Positions 8,120 to 15,954 of a stretch of 34,058 bases of DNA are shown here, piece by piece (position 1 is the stretch's first letter; the number at the start of each line of letters is the position of its first letter). The notes under the pieces were generated by a model. The model had not been told where the DNA came from. It saw nothing but the letters and a program-made list of their open reading frames with translations, and ran no database searches. The position numbers and the translations under genes were made by a program. Source of the stretch: Ancalomicrobiaceae bacterium (GTDB lineage: Bacteria > Pseudomonadota > Alphaproteobacteria > Rhizobiales > Ancalomicrobiaceae); assembly GCA_031291575.1 (NCBI GenBank), contig JARLIT010000192.1, positions 1 to 34,058 on the forward strand, given 5' to 3'.

Positions 8120-9616
8120 TTGTCGGCGATCATCGAACTATCCGGTATTTCCAAACAGTTCCCCGGCGTGCGGGCACTCGATAACGTTGAATTCAGTGTC
8201 GAGCCGGGCGAAACACACGCTCTCATGGGTGAGAATGGCGCTGGCAAGTCGACCTTGATCAAGGTCATGACCGGAGCGCTGCAGCCCGACGGCGGTACGA
8301 TCCGTCTGGCCGGTAAGGAAATCCGCCCCGAATCGCCAGGCGCAGCCCGTGCAGCCGGCATCGGAGCAGTGTATCAGGAGGTCAACCTGATCCCGACGAT
8401 GTCGGTGACCAAGAACCTGACGCTCGGCCGTCTGCCGCGCAAGTTCGGCCTGATCGACTGGTCGGCTGCGCGCGCCATCGCAAAGGCGAAATTGGCTCGG
8501 CTTGGCGTCGATATCGACGTCGAGCGCCCGGTCGGTTCCTATTCCGTTGCCATTCAACAGCTTATCGCGATTGCCCGAGCGCTCGAAGACGACGCTCGCG
8601 TTCTCGTCCTGGACGAACCGACCGCGTCTCTCGATGCCAATGAGACCGAGCGCCTGTTCGAGATCATCCGCGATCTGAAGGCGCGCGGTCTCGGCATCGT
8701 GTTCATTTCCCACTTCATCGACCAAGTCTACCGCATCTCCGATCGCATCACGGTGCTGCGCAACGGTCGTCGTGTCGCCGTCGGCACAGTTGAGGAGATT
8801 CCTTCGCTGAAACTGGTGTCGCTGATGATCGGGCGCGAACTTGAGCACGTCGAGCATCAGCGTCCGTCGACGGAAACGGTAACCTCGTCGAAGCCGATCC
8901 TGACGGCCAAGAGCGTCGGGCGACGCCGCCTGCTGGAACCCTTCGAGCTGGATCTGCGTCCGGGTGAAGTTGTTGGCCTCGCCGGGCTTCTCGGCTCCGG
9001 CCGCACCGAGACCGCCAAGCTCGTGTTCGGCGCCATCCGCCACGACAGCGGTGAGATCGCCATCGACGGGCATCCGAGTTCATCTCACTCGCCGAAGTCG
9101 TCTCTGATGGCAGGGATCACCTTCTGCCCCGAAGATCGCAAGAGCGAAGGCATCGTCCCGGAACTGAGTGTGCGCGAGAACATCATCCTGGCGTTGCAAT
9201 CGAAACGCGGCTGGCTGCACCTCTTGTCTCGCAAGGAGCAGGAACGTCTGACCGCCGAAATGATCGCGGCGCTCAATATCGCCACGCCGGATGCGGAAAA
9301 GCCGGTCGGACAACTGTCCGGCGGCAACCAGCAGAAGGTTCTGCTCGCCCGCTCGCTGGTGTCGAACCCGCGAGTTCTCATCCTCGACGAGCCGACCCGC
9401 GGTATCGACGTTGGGGCCCATGCCGAAATCGTCACCCTCATTCGCCAACTTGCCGCGAAGGGGATGGCGTTGCTGGTCGCATCTTCTGAGCTGGACGAAC
9501 TCCTCACAGTCAGCCATCGCATCGAGGTCATGCGTGACCGGCGCATGGTTGGCGAAATCAGCGGCGCCGAGGCGACGCGCGAAAAAATCATTCAAACGAT
9601 CGCTGCTGCCTCATGA
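8120..9616 (+). CDS. ytfR: YtfR-like sugar ABC transporter ATPase, tandem nucleotide-binding domains
   Basis: A 498-residue protein with two ABC cassettes. Domain 1 has Walker A GENGAGKST (37-45), a degenerate signature SYSVAIQQ (140-147) typical of YtfR, and Walker B VLVLDEP (161-167). Domain 2 has a non-standard Walker A GLLGSGRTE (289-297), the intact signature LSGGNQQK (399-406) and Walker B VLILDEP (419-425). This asymmetry is normal for CUT2 importers. The start is a TTG at 8120 with GGGAGGG upstream; the frame is open further upstream across the hairpin, which would be an unnatural N terminus. It energises the YtfT/YjfF channel, and its stop overlaps ytfT by ATGA. Confidence 0.92.
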   Translation: MSAIIELSGISKQFPGVRALDNVEFSVEPGETHALMGENGAGKSTLIKVMTGALQPDGGTIRLAGKEIRPESPGAARAAGIGAVYQEVNLIPTMSVTKNLTLGRLPRKFGLIDWSAARAIAKAKLARLGVDIDVERPVGSYSVAIQQLIAIARALEDDARVLVLDEPTASLDANETERLFEIIRDLKARGLGIVFISHFIDQVYRISDRITVLRNGRRVAVGTVEEIPSLKLVSLMIGRELEHVEHQRPSTETVTSSKPILTAKSVGRRRLLEPFELDLRPGEVVGLAGLLGSGRTETAKLVFGAIRHDSGEIAIDGHPSSSHSPKSSLMAGITFCPEDRKSEGIVPELSVRENIILALQSKRGWLHLLSRKEQERLTAEMIAALNIATPDAEKPVGQLSGGNQQKVLLARSLVSNPRVLILDEPTRGIDVGAHAEIVTLIRQLAAKGMALLVASSELDELLTVSHRIEVMRDRRMVGEISGAEATREKIIQTIAAAS

Positions 9617-10692
9617 GCAACCAAATGTCCACTCCCACGCCGGGTACGCCGGCATCCCCCAAGCCTGCTGCCGAGCAAGCGCAGCCAAGTGCGTTGAAGG
9701 CGTTGTTGCGCCACCGGCTGGTCTGGCCGATTCTCGCCCTGGTCCTCGTGCTCATCGTCGACGCGATCATCTCGCCCGGATTCTTCCAGATCCGAATCGT
9801 CCAGGGTCGACTGTTCGGCAACCTCATCGACATTCTCTACCGTGGCATGCCTCCGGCGATGATCGCCTTGGGCATGGCGGTGGTCATTTCCACCAAGGGC
9901 ATCGACCTGTCGGTCGGCTCGATCATCGCCGTCACCGGTGCCGTCATGGCCTGGCGCATCCATGAGGGTGACTCGCACTATGTCATCCTCCTCACTGCCC
10001 TCTGCGTCGGCCTCGCCTGCGGCCTGTGGAACGGCTTCCTGGTGTCGGTGCTTGAAATCCAGCCGATCATTGCCACGCTGATCCTGATGGTGTCGGGACG
10101 CGGCATCGGACTGATGATCAACCTCCTCTACGGCGGCACCAATCCGAGCTTCACCAGCCCCCTGCTGCAGGGCCTGTCGACCGGCAATCTCGGGCTGGTC
10201 CCGACGCGCCTCGTCGTCGGTGCGGTGATGATCGTCCTGGTTTGGCTGTTGGTACGCCGGACAGCTTTCGGCCTGTTCCTGGAATCGGTCGGCGGCAACG
10301 CCAAGTCGGCATGGTTGTCGGGGGTGAGTTCGCGGCTGATACTGCTGTCCGCCTACCTGATCTCCGGCTTGATGACGGCCGTGGCCGCGATCATTCTGAC
10401 CGCCGACACCCACACGTCGGACCCGGTGACGTCGGGCCTCTACAGCGAACTCGACGCCATCCTTGCGGTGGTGATCGGCGGCGGCTCGCTTGCCGGCGGG
10501 CGGATCTATCTCGATGGCACGATCATCGGCGTCCTCGTCATCCAGGCGCTTACGACGTCGATTCTGACCAGCGGCTTGCCGCCGGAATATAACCTAGTTG
10601 TCAAGGCGGTCGTCGTCCTGATCGTGTTGTTGCTACAATCGGCGAATACGCGCGCGGCCGTTGTCTCGTTGCTGGCCAGGAGGAAAGGATGA
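9613..10692 (+). CDS. ytfT: YtfT-like sugar ABC transporter permease
   Basis: A 359-residue inner-membrane permease of the CUT2 class. A cytoplasmic leader of about 35 residues precedes the first helix. The segment STKGIDLSVGSIIAVTGAVM is the family hallmark, and AVVIGGGSLAGGRIYLDGT marks the C-terminal half. The start overlaps the ytfR stop as ATGA, and the stop overlaps the yjfF start in the same way, so the three proteins are probably made in fixed ratio. It forms the channel together with the YjfF-like permease. Confidence 0.92.
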   Translation: MSNQMSTPTPGTPASPKPAAEQAQPSALKALLRHRLVWPILALVLVLIVDAIISPGFFQIRIVQGRLFGNLIDILYRGMPPAMIALGMAVVISTKGIDLSVGSIIAVTGAVMAWRIHEGDSHYVILLTALCVGLACGLWNGFLVSVLEIQPIIATLILMVSGRGIGLMINLLYGGTNPSFTSPLLQGLSTGNLGLVPTRLVVGAVMIVLVWLLVRRTAFGLFLESVGGNAKSAWLSGVSSRLILLSAYLISGLMTAVAAIILTADTHTSDPVTSGLYSELDAILAVVIGGGSLAGGRIYLDGTIIGVLVIQALTTSILTSGLPPEYNLVVKAVVVLIVLLLQSANTRAAVVSLLARRKG

Positions 10693-11651
10693 GCGAGAAA
10701 TATCTCCCGTTGATGGCGACCATCGCGGTCTTCGTCATCCTGTTCATAGCCGGCGGTTTGCTGTACCCGAACTTCTTCTCTACTCTGGTACTGGGCAACA
10801 TCCTCGGTGATAACGCCTTCATCATCATCGCGGCGATCGGAACGACTTTCGTCATCATCTCCGGCGGTATCGACTTGTCGATCGGTTCGATGATCGGGTT
10901 CGTCGGCGTGGTGATGGCGAACCTCGATTCGGCCGGCTGGCATCCGCTGGCGTCCGCTGCGCTGATGATCGTGTTCGGCGCCGGCTACGGCACGCTGGTC
11001 GGATTCATCATCGACTTCTGCGAGATCCAGCCGTTCATCATCACGCTGGCCGGGCTGTTCCTGCTGCGCGGCATGTGTTTCATGATCAATCTGGACGCCG
11101 TGCCGATCAAGAATCCGTTCGTGCTGGAATTCTCCGACATGGGGATCCCGTTGTTCGGCGGTGGCTGGTTGTCGTCTTCGGCCATCGTGATGCTGGTGGC
11201 GCTCGTCGTGGCGGTCATCATCGCGCATTGGACCGAGTTCGGCTCGGCGGTCTATGCGATCGGTGGCGATGCGCAATCGGCCAAGCTGATGGGCGTGCCG
11301 ATGCGCAAGACCACGCTCAAGATCTACGCGCTCAGCGGCACCTATAGTGCTCTTGGTGGCGTCGTCTACGCGCTCTATACGTCATCTGGCTACCCGCTGG
11401 CCGGCTCGGGATTGGAGCTGGTGGCCATCGCATCGGTTGTGCTCGGCGGAACGCTGTTGACAGGCGGCGTCGGGTTTGTCGCAGGAACGGTGTTCGGCGG
11501 CATGATCCTGGGGTTGATAGCGACGCTCATCAACTTCAACGGCTCGCTCAACGGAGCCTGGATCATGATCTCCGGCGGACTGTTGCTGTTCATTTTCATC
11601 GTGATGCATCGCTTCCTCGTCGGTTCGTTGAAGTTCCGGGCTGGAAGCTAG
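10689..11651 (+). CDS. yjfF: YjfF-like sugar ABC transporter permease
   Basis: A 320-residue permease that matches E. coli YjfF along its length from memory: EKYLPLMATIAVFVILF at the N terminus, TTFVIISGGIDLSIGSMIG near 55, QPFIITLAGLFLLRGM near 115 and ASVVLGGTLLTGGVGF near 250. It is the second membrane partner of the furanose importer. The ATG overlaps the ytfT stop. The operon then continues, after 42 bases, with a GntR regulator on the same strand. Confidence 0.92.
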   Translation: MSEKYLPLMATIAVFVILFIAGGLLYPNFFSTLVLGNILGDNAFIIIAAIGTTFVIISGGIDLSIGSMIGFVGVVMANLDSAGWHPLASAALMIVFGAGYGTLVGFIIDFCEIQPFIITLAGLFLLRGMCFMINLDAVPIKNPFVLEFSDMGIPLFGGGWLSSSAIVMLVALVVAVIIAHWTEFGSAVYAIGGDAQSAKLMGVPMRKTTLKIYALSGTYSALGGVVYALYTSSGYPLAGSGLELVAIASVVLGGTLLTGGVGFVAGTVFGGMILGLIATLINFNGSLNGAWIMISGGLLLFIFIVMHRFLVGSLKFRAGS

Positions 11652-11693
11652 GCACCCAAGCAGGACCCGCGGAAGGTGTCCCACAGGTTTCCC

Positions 11694-12473
11694 ATGGGCG
11701 CTCCAAAAGCGCGGACCCGCTCCACAGCCCCTGCTGACTATCGCTCGCGACGGGGCGGCGAGGGCAAGGCGTTTGAGCGCCATATCCATGGTTTCCTCGC
11801 CGGGACGCTCGGGCGGGAGATTGTTTCCGGTGTCTATCCGCCGGGAACGCTGCTGCCGAACGTGCCGGACATGTGCAAGCGCTTCGGGGTCTCGCGCACG
11901 GTGTTGCGCGAGGCCTACGGGCTTCTCTCCGCCAAGGCGCTGATTGTTGCCCGGCCGAAGGTCGGTACCCGCGTTCGCCCACGGGAAGAATGGCACCTGT
12001 TCGATCCCGACGTGCTCGCCTGGCATCTGCAGAGCGGCCCGGAGGAGCAGTTCATCGCCGACCTGTTCACGTTGCGCGAACTGGTCGAACCGGCCGCTGC
12101 GGCCATGGCGGCAGAGCGCCGGCTGGCTGAAACGGTCGAGCGCATCGACGAAGCGTTTTCCCGCATGGTGCGCTTCCGTGATGGGTCGCAGGACCTGATT
12201 GAGGCCGACCTGGCCTTCCACGTGGCGATCCTCAGCGCCACCGGCAATCCGTTCCTCGGCGCCCTCGGCGGTCTGATCCGGGCGCTGCTGGAGTACTCGT
12301 TCCGCTATTCCTGGGAGGGCGCGGCCGGCATCCAGGAGGATCGTCTGCGCCAGCACGGAGCCATTCTGGAAGCCATCCGCGAAGGTTCGCCTGAACTGGC
12401 GCGTCGTCGCATGACGGAACTGCTGATCGATTCGGCAATAGACCTGCGAGCTAGTTTCGGGCCGCAGAAATAG
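11694..12473 (+). CDS. GntR/FadR (FCD)-family transcriptional regulator
   Basis: A 259-residue regulator. A winged helix-turn-helix occupies about residues 35-96 (LPNVPDMCKRFGVSRTVLRE followed by the wing), and a helical FCD effector domain follows. FCD metal or ligand positions appear as D172 and H176 (EADLAFHVAI) and H221 (RQHGAIL). The ATG at 11694 is my choice; a GTG at 11676 in the same frame would add six residues, and neither has a strong ribosome-binding site. Lying between the furanose importer and the ara genes, it is the natural candidate to control both. It resembles regulators of sugar-acid and pentose operons; the inducer is unknown. Confidence 0.88.
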   Translation: MGAPKARTRSTAPADYRSRRGGEGKAFERHIHGFLAGTLGREIVSGVYPPGTLLPNVPDMCKRFGVSRTVLREAYGLLSAKALIVARPKVGTRVRPREEWHLFDPDVLAWHLQSGPEEQFIADLFTLRELVEPAAAAMAAERRLAETVERIDEAFSRMVRFRDGSQDLIEADLAFHVAILSATGNPFLGALGGLIRALLEYSFRYSWEGAAGIQEDRLRQHGAILEAIREGSPELARRRMTELLIDSAIDLRASFGPQK

Positions 12474-12962
12474 CGTCCCGTTCGACTTCGGAATATTACG
12501 CATCGACTGATGGGTCTGACGCGGTCCGCGGGTATGCCGTCTCTTTCCGCGCAGCACCTGCGCCGTGGCATGGACGCCACCGCGCGGGGGCATTGTCCGC
12601 TTCGGCAACCGGATGCAATTCGTGTTTCAGCCAAGGCACTTGCCCCCGGCTTTCGCCTCGCGCGACGCGGTGCTGCACGCCACCGTTTCGACGCCGGAGT
12701 CGGGGTCGCGATGCCGCGAAACGCCCGTCCGGCGAACAAAGTATTTTACTATTGTACTATTTATGCTAATCAGAACGCACGGAAACGACGCCGCGCGGCG
12801 GCTTCGAGGTCTGTGGTTTTGCCCGGCTTCGAGGCATGTGACGACAAGACGGACAACCGCCACTGGGCGAACCGCAAGGGGTGTCCATTCGGTGCGTGTG
12901 AACGCTGTCTGCGCCTGATTTCTCCGTAATGGCCCACTCGTCTGATCAGGATCCGCCCCCCC
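12474..12962. other. intergenic region between regulator and araB remnant, with A+T-rich pocket
   Basis: Nearly 490 bases without a supportable gene; short open frames have no recognised family. An A+T-rich pocket at 12738-12770 carries the direct repeat TACTATT at 12747-12753 and 12755-12761, and the inverted pair AGTA/TACT at 12740-12750. This is the likeliest location for the promoter and operator of the ara genes, but no clear -35/-10 pair could be fixed. Confidence 0.4.
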
Positions 12963-13214
12963 GTGTTCACGCTCGGCATCGACTTCGGCACCAATTCCAT
13001 TCGCGCCCTGATCGTCAGGTGTGTCGATGGGGCCGAGTTTGGCGGTGCAGTCGCTGACGACACCAGCGGCCATCAGGGGGGCCTTCTGGACACGACCGAC
13101 CTGTTCCTGGCGCGCCAGGCAATCCGGTCGACTATCCGGAAGGGCTCGGCCGATCTGGCTCGCGTCATGAAGCGTCTCATCGAGATCAAGCACGCGCAGC
13201 GCGCCGCTGCCTGA
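12963..13214 (+). pseudogene. araB: ribulokinase remnant with large internal deletion
   Basis: Ribulokinases (FGGY kinases) are about 530-560 residues; only 83 codons are left here. Codons 2-50 match the N terminus (FTLGIDFGTNSIRALIV with the ATP-binding GIDFGTNS, then GLLD..D..LARQ). Directly after LARQ the homologous text NPVDYPEGL continues in a different frame, which implies a two-base gain at about 13115. The last 22 codons (SADLARVMKRLIEIKHAQR) look like the ribulokinase C terminus. About 460 central codons, including the catalytic aspartate, are therefore missing. The residual frame is open from GTG 12963 to TGA and ends 34 bases before araA. No kinase activity is possible. N-terminal match is strong; C-terminal match is from memory. 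Confidence 0.8.
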
Positions 13215-13248
13215 TCGACCATTTTGAAGATCTGAAGGAGGATGGGCT

Positions 13249-14757
13249 ATGATCGAACTCGCAACGCCCGAAATATGGTTCGTTACCGGCTCGCAGCATC
13301 TCTACGGCCCCGGCGCATTGCGTCAGGTCGCGGAACACGCGCAAGCCATCGCCAACGAACTGGCGGCCTCGAAGCACCTGCCGCTGAAGACAGTGTTCAA
13401 GCCGATCGTCACCACGCCGGATGAGATCGCCAGGATCTGCCTGGAAGCGACGGCCGACAGCAACTGCGCCGGTCTGATCCTGTGGATGCACACGTTCTCG
13501 CCGTCGAAGATGTGGATCCGCGGCCTCAATCTGTTGAGGAAGCCGTTCCTGCATCTGCACACGCAGTACGCGGTGGAGCTGCCCTGGGCGACCATCGACA
13601 TGGACTATATGAACCTGAACCAGTCGGCGCACGGCGACCGCGAGGCAGGTTTCATCCACACCCGCATGCGGCTGGGCCGCAAGGTCGTGGTCGGTCACTG
13701 GTCGGACCCGGACGTGCAGGTCCGCATCGGCGCCTGGATGCGTGCCGCCCATGCCTGGCATGACTGGCAGGGCGGAGCCTTCTGCCGCTTCGGCGACAAC
13801 ATGCGCGAAGTCGCGGTGACGGAAGGCGACAAGGTCGCCACCGAGATGCGCTTCGGCTTCTCGACCAACGGCTACGGCGTCGGCGATCTCGTCGCCAAGT
13901 TCAATGCCGTCGAGGATAGCGCGATCGACCGCCTCGTCGCGGAATACGCCGACACCTACACGCTGATGCCGTCGCTGCAGAAGGGCGGCGACCGCCACGA
14001 GTCGCTGCGCTATTCGGCACGCCAGGAATTGGGGTTGCGGGCTTTCCTCAAGAAGGGCCACTTCAAGGGCTTCACCGACACGTTCCAGGACCTGCACGGC
14101 TTCAAGCAGCTGCCCGGTCTGGCGCCACAGCGTCTGATGGCCGACGGCTACGGCTTCGCCGGCGAAGGCGACTGGAAGACGGTCGCGCTCGTGCGCGCCA
14201 TGAAGGTGATGGGCCACGGCCTCAAGGGCGGCACCTCCTTTATGGAGGACTACACCTATGATCTGACCAAGGGCAACGAGAGGGTCCTCGGCGCGCACAT
14301 GCTGGAGGTCTGCCCGTCGATCGCGGCCGGAAAGCCGAGCGTCGAGATCCATCCGCTCGGCATCGGCGACAAGGAAGATCCGGTCCGTCTGGTGTTCAAC
14401 GCCGAGGCCGGTCCGTCGCTGAATGCCACGCTCATCGACATGGGCTCGCGCTTCCGCCTGATCGTCAACGAACTCGTCACGGAAGTGCCGCCGCCCATGC
14501 CGAAACTGCCCGTCGCGCGGGCCGTGTGGAAGTGCCAGCCCGACATGGCGACCGGCTGTGCCGCCTGGATCTATGCCGGCGGCGCGCACCACTCCGGTTA
14601 CAGCCAGCAGGTGACGACGGAGATGTTGGAGGATTTCGCCACCATCGCCGGGATCGAAATCGCCGTCATCGACGCCGACACCAAGATCCGCACGTTCAAG
14701 CAAGAACTCCGGAACAACGATCTCTACTACCATCTGGCGCAGGGCCTCGTGTCCTGA
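13249..14757 (+). CDS. araA: L-arabinose isomerase
   Basis: A 502-residue enzyme that converts L-arabinose to L-ribulose in the cytoplasm. It has full family length, and the start ATG has AAGGAGG seven bases upstream. It begins [19 protein letters not shown], as in all AraA proteins. The manganese ligands expected from E. coli AraA (E306, E333, H350, H450) are found as E306 in GEGDWKT, E333 in FMEDYTY, H350 in [10 protein letters not shown] and H448 in GGAHHSGYS. It follows the collapsed araB and precedes araD after a terminator. Given an intact active site it should be functional. Phosphorylation of its product then depends on a kinase encoded elsewhere. Confidence 0.97.
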   Translation: MIELATPEIWFVTGSQHLYGPGALRQVAEHAQAIANELAASKHLPLKTVFKPIVTTPDEIARICLEATADSNCAGLILWMHTFSPSKMWIRGLNLLRKPFLHLHTQYAVELPWATIDMDYMNLNQSAHGDREAGFIHTRMRLGRKVVVGHWSDPDVQVRIGAWMRAAHAWHDWQGGAFCRFGDNMREVAVTEGDKVATEMRFGFSTNGYGVGDLVAKFNAVEDSAIDRLVAEYADTYTLMPSLQKGGDRHESLRYSARQELGLRAFLKKGHFKGFTDTFQDLHGFKQLPGLAPQRLMADGYGFAGEGDWKTVALVRAMKVMGHGLKGGTSFMEDYTYDLTKGNERVLGAHMLEVCPSIAAGKPSVEIHPLGIGDKEDPVRLVFNAEAGPSLNATLIDMGSRFRLIVNELVTEVPPPMPKLPVARAVWKCQPDMATGCAAWIYAGGAHHSGYSQQVTTEMLEDFATIAGIEIAVIDADTKIRTFKQELRNNDLYYHLAQGLVS

Positions 14758-14775
14758 TCCAGTCTGGACTGCATG

Positions 14776-14816
14776 CCAATCGCGCCGCCATCAGGGTCGG
14801 CGCGATTGGTGTTTTG
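14776..14816 (+). terminator. intrinsic terminator after araA
   Basis: A perfect 12-bp stem, CCAATCGCGCCG against CGGCGCGATTGG, with a ten-base loop, followed by TGTTTTG. It begins 19 bases after the araA stop. It is the clearest rho-independent terminator in the window and implies that araD has separate transcription or depends on read-through. Confidence 0.85.
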
Positions 14817-14850
14817 AATGACCGGCATCGGTCTTAGTGGATGGATGCCG

Positions 14851-14892
14851 TCATGGTTCGAGGCTTTGCTGGCGCAAAGCACCTCACCATGA
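14851..14892. repeat. REP-like palindrome, copy A
   Basis: Outer arms TCATGGT and ACCATGA pair perfectly; inner pairs GAGG/CCTC and CTTTGC/GCAAAG follow around the loop TGGC. The same arms recur at 23626-23669 and 28636-28684. All three copies are intergenic; this one lies between araA and araD. Confidence 0.8.
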
Positions 14893-14947
14893 AGGGTCAT
14901 GGGTGCGGCACGGACGGGAGGCTTCGCTCAACCGATGTGCCGTGCAG

Positions 14948-14972
14948 ATCGGCGCTTGGCGCCGATAAGGAG
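14948..14972 (+). promoter_or_regulatory. hairpin abutting the araD ribosome-binding site
   Basis: An 8-bp stem, ATCGGCGC against GCGCCGAT, closes a three-base loop at 14948-14966 and is followed at once by the Shine-Dalgarno AAGGAG at 14967-14972, five bases before the araD ATG. The position suggests an influence on initiation or on mRNA 5' stability; this is inference. Confidence 0.45.
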
Positions 14973-14977
14973 CTGAC

Positions 14978-15673
14978 ATGCTGGAAGATCTGAAACAGGA
15001 AGCCTACGAGGCCAATCTCGCGCTGGTGAAGCACGGGCTGATCAACCTGACCTTCGGCAATGCGAGCGCCGTCGATCGCGCCAAGGGCATTTTCGCCATC
15101 AAGCCGTCGGGCGTCGCCTACGACACGCTGACGCCGGCCGACATGGTGCTGGTCGACTTCGACGGCAACAAGGTCGAGGGCTCGCTCAACCCCTCCTCCG
15201 ATACACCGACCCACCGCCGCCTGCTGATCGCCTTCCCGGAGATCGGCGGCGTGGTGCACACCCACTCTTCCGCGGCCACCGCCTTCGCCCAGGCAGGCAG
15301 GCCGATCCCGATCTTCGGCACCACCCATGCTGACTATTTCTACGGCTCGGTGAGCGTGACGCGGAAATTGACGCCGGAGGAGATCGGCGGCGCCTACGAG
15401 TGGGAAACCGGCAACGTCATCGTCGAATGCCTTGCGGGCATCGATCCGCTCGATCACCCAGGCATCCTGGTCAACCGCCATGCGCCCTTCACTTGGGGGC
15501 GGACGGCGGCAAAGGCGGTGGAAATGGCCGTGGTCGTCGAATGCGTCGCCGACATGGCGCTGATGTCGTTGCAGTTGGTGCCGAACCTCGCCGAGATCGA
15601 GCCGGAACTGCTCAACAAGCACTTCAAGCGCAAGCACGGGCCGAACGCCTATTACGGCCAGGGCAAGGGCTGA
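14978..15673 (+). CDS. araD: L-ribulose-5-phosphate 4-epimerase
   Basis: A 231-residue class II aldolase-family enzyme that turns L-ribulose 5-phosphate into D-xylulose 5-phosphate, the exit of arabinose catabolism into the pentose-phosphate pathway. It begins MLEDLKQEAYEANLAL and reads closely to E. coli AraD. Zinc and active-site positions are present: D75 in PSSDTPTHR, H94 and H96 in VVHTHS, and H168 in VNRHAPF. The segment EWETGNVIVE is also conserved. AAGGAG lies five bases before the ATG. It is separated from araA by a terminator and a palindrome. Its substrate requires a ribulokinase, which is only a remnant in this cluster. Confidence 0.96.
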   Translation: MLEDLKQEAYEANLALVKHGLINLTFGNASAVDRAKGIFAIKPSGVAYDTLTPADMVLVDFDGNKVEGSLNPSSDTPTHRRLLIAFPEIGGVVHTHSSAATAFAQAGRPIPIFGTTHADYFYGSVSVTRKLTPEEIGGAYEWETGNVIVECLAGIDPLDHPGILVNRHAPFTWGRTAAKAVEMAVVVECVADMALMSLQLVPNLAEIEPELLNKHFKRKHGPNAYYGQGKG

Positions 15674-15680
15674 GCGGCGA

Positions 15681-15698
15681 CGGCGCCTTCCGGCGCCG
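15681..15698 (+). terminator. GC hairpin after araD
   Basis: CGGCGCC and GGCGCCG form a 7-bp stem with the loop TTCC, eight bases past the araD stop. There is no T run, so it may be a weak or factor-dependent terminator. Confidence 0.45.
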
Positions 15699-15754
15699 GC
15701 GGCCGATGAACACCAGATCCGGCGATCTGAAAACCCACGCAGAATTTCACCTTT

Positions 15755-15828
15755 GTCATTGCGAGCGAAGCGAAGCAATCCAGCAAGTAATTGAAAAGGC
15801 TGGACTGCTTCGCTTCGCTCGCAATGAC
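15755..15828. repeat. long dispersed palindrome (29-base arms)
   Basis: Left arm 15755-15783 and right arm 15800-15828 are inverted copies with a single mismatch, around a 16-base loop. The arm begins GTCATTGCGAGCGAAGCGAA and ends CAATCCAG. Sequences of this type are scattered through many alphaproteobacterial genomes and give the spurious peptide LRFARND when translated. It lies between the convergent araD and hydrolase genes, so it may also end transcription in both directions. Confidence 0.85.
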
Positions 15829-15954
15829 GATGCGTTGGTATTAGATCGCGTTGCTAGAAAACGCGCGCTGAGCTTCATGCGAAGCGCCGGGTGGTAAGCG
15901 GTCGGAATGTACCGCAATCGGGGCGGTTGTAGCCGCCCCCATAGACCGCGTGGT

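Noticed and set aside
12510-12929. 139-codon frame downstream of the GntR regulator
   Set aside because: No recognisable domain, no ribosome-binding site, and it runs through the A+T-rich pocket that looks like regulatory DNA.
12963-13214. A new small protein of 83 residues
   Set aside because: Although the frame is open, its two halves resemble the ends of ribulokinase, so it is better explained as an internally deleted araB than as a separate gene.
13186-14733. 515-codon open frame on the minus strand
   Set aside because: It is the complement of araA, whose active-site residues are all intact; the reverse frame is His/Val/Gly-rich without domains.
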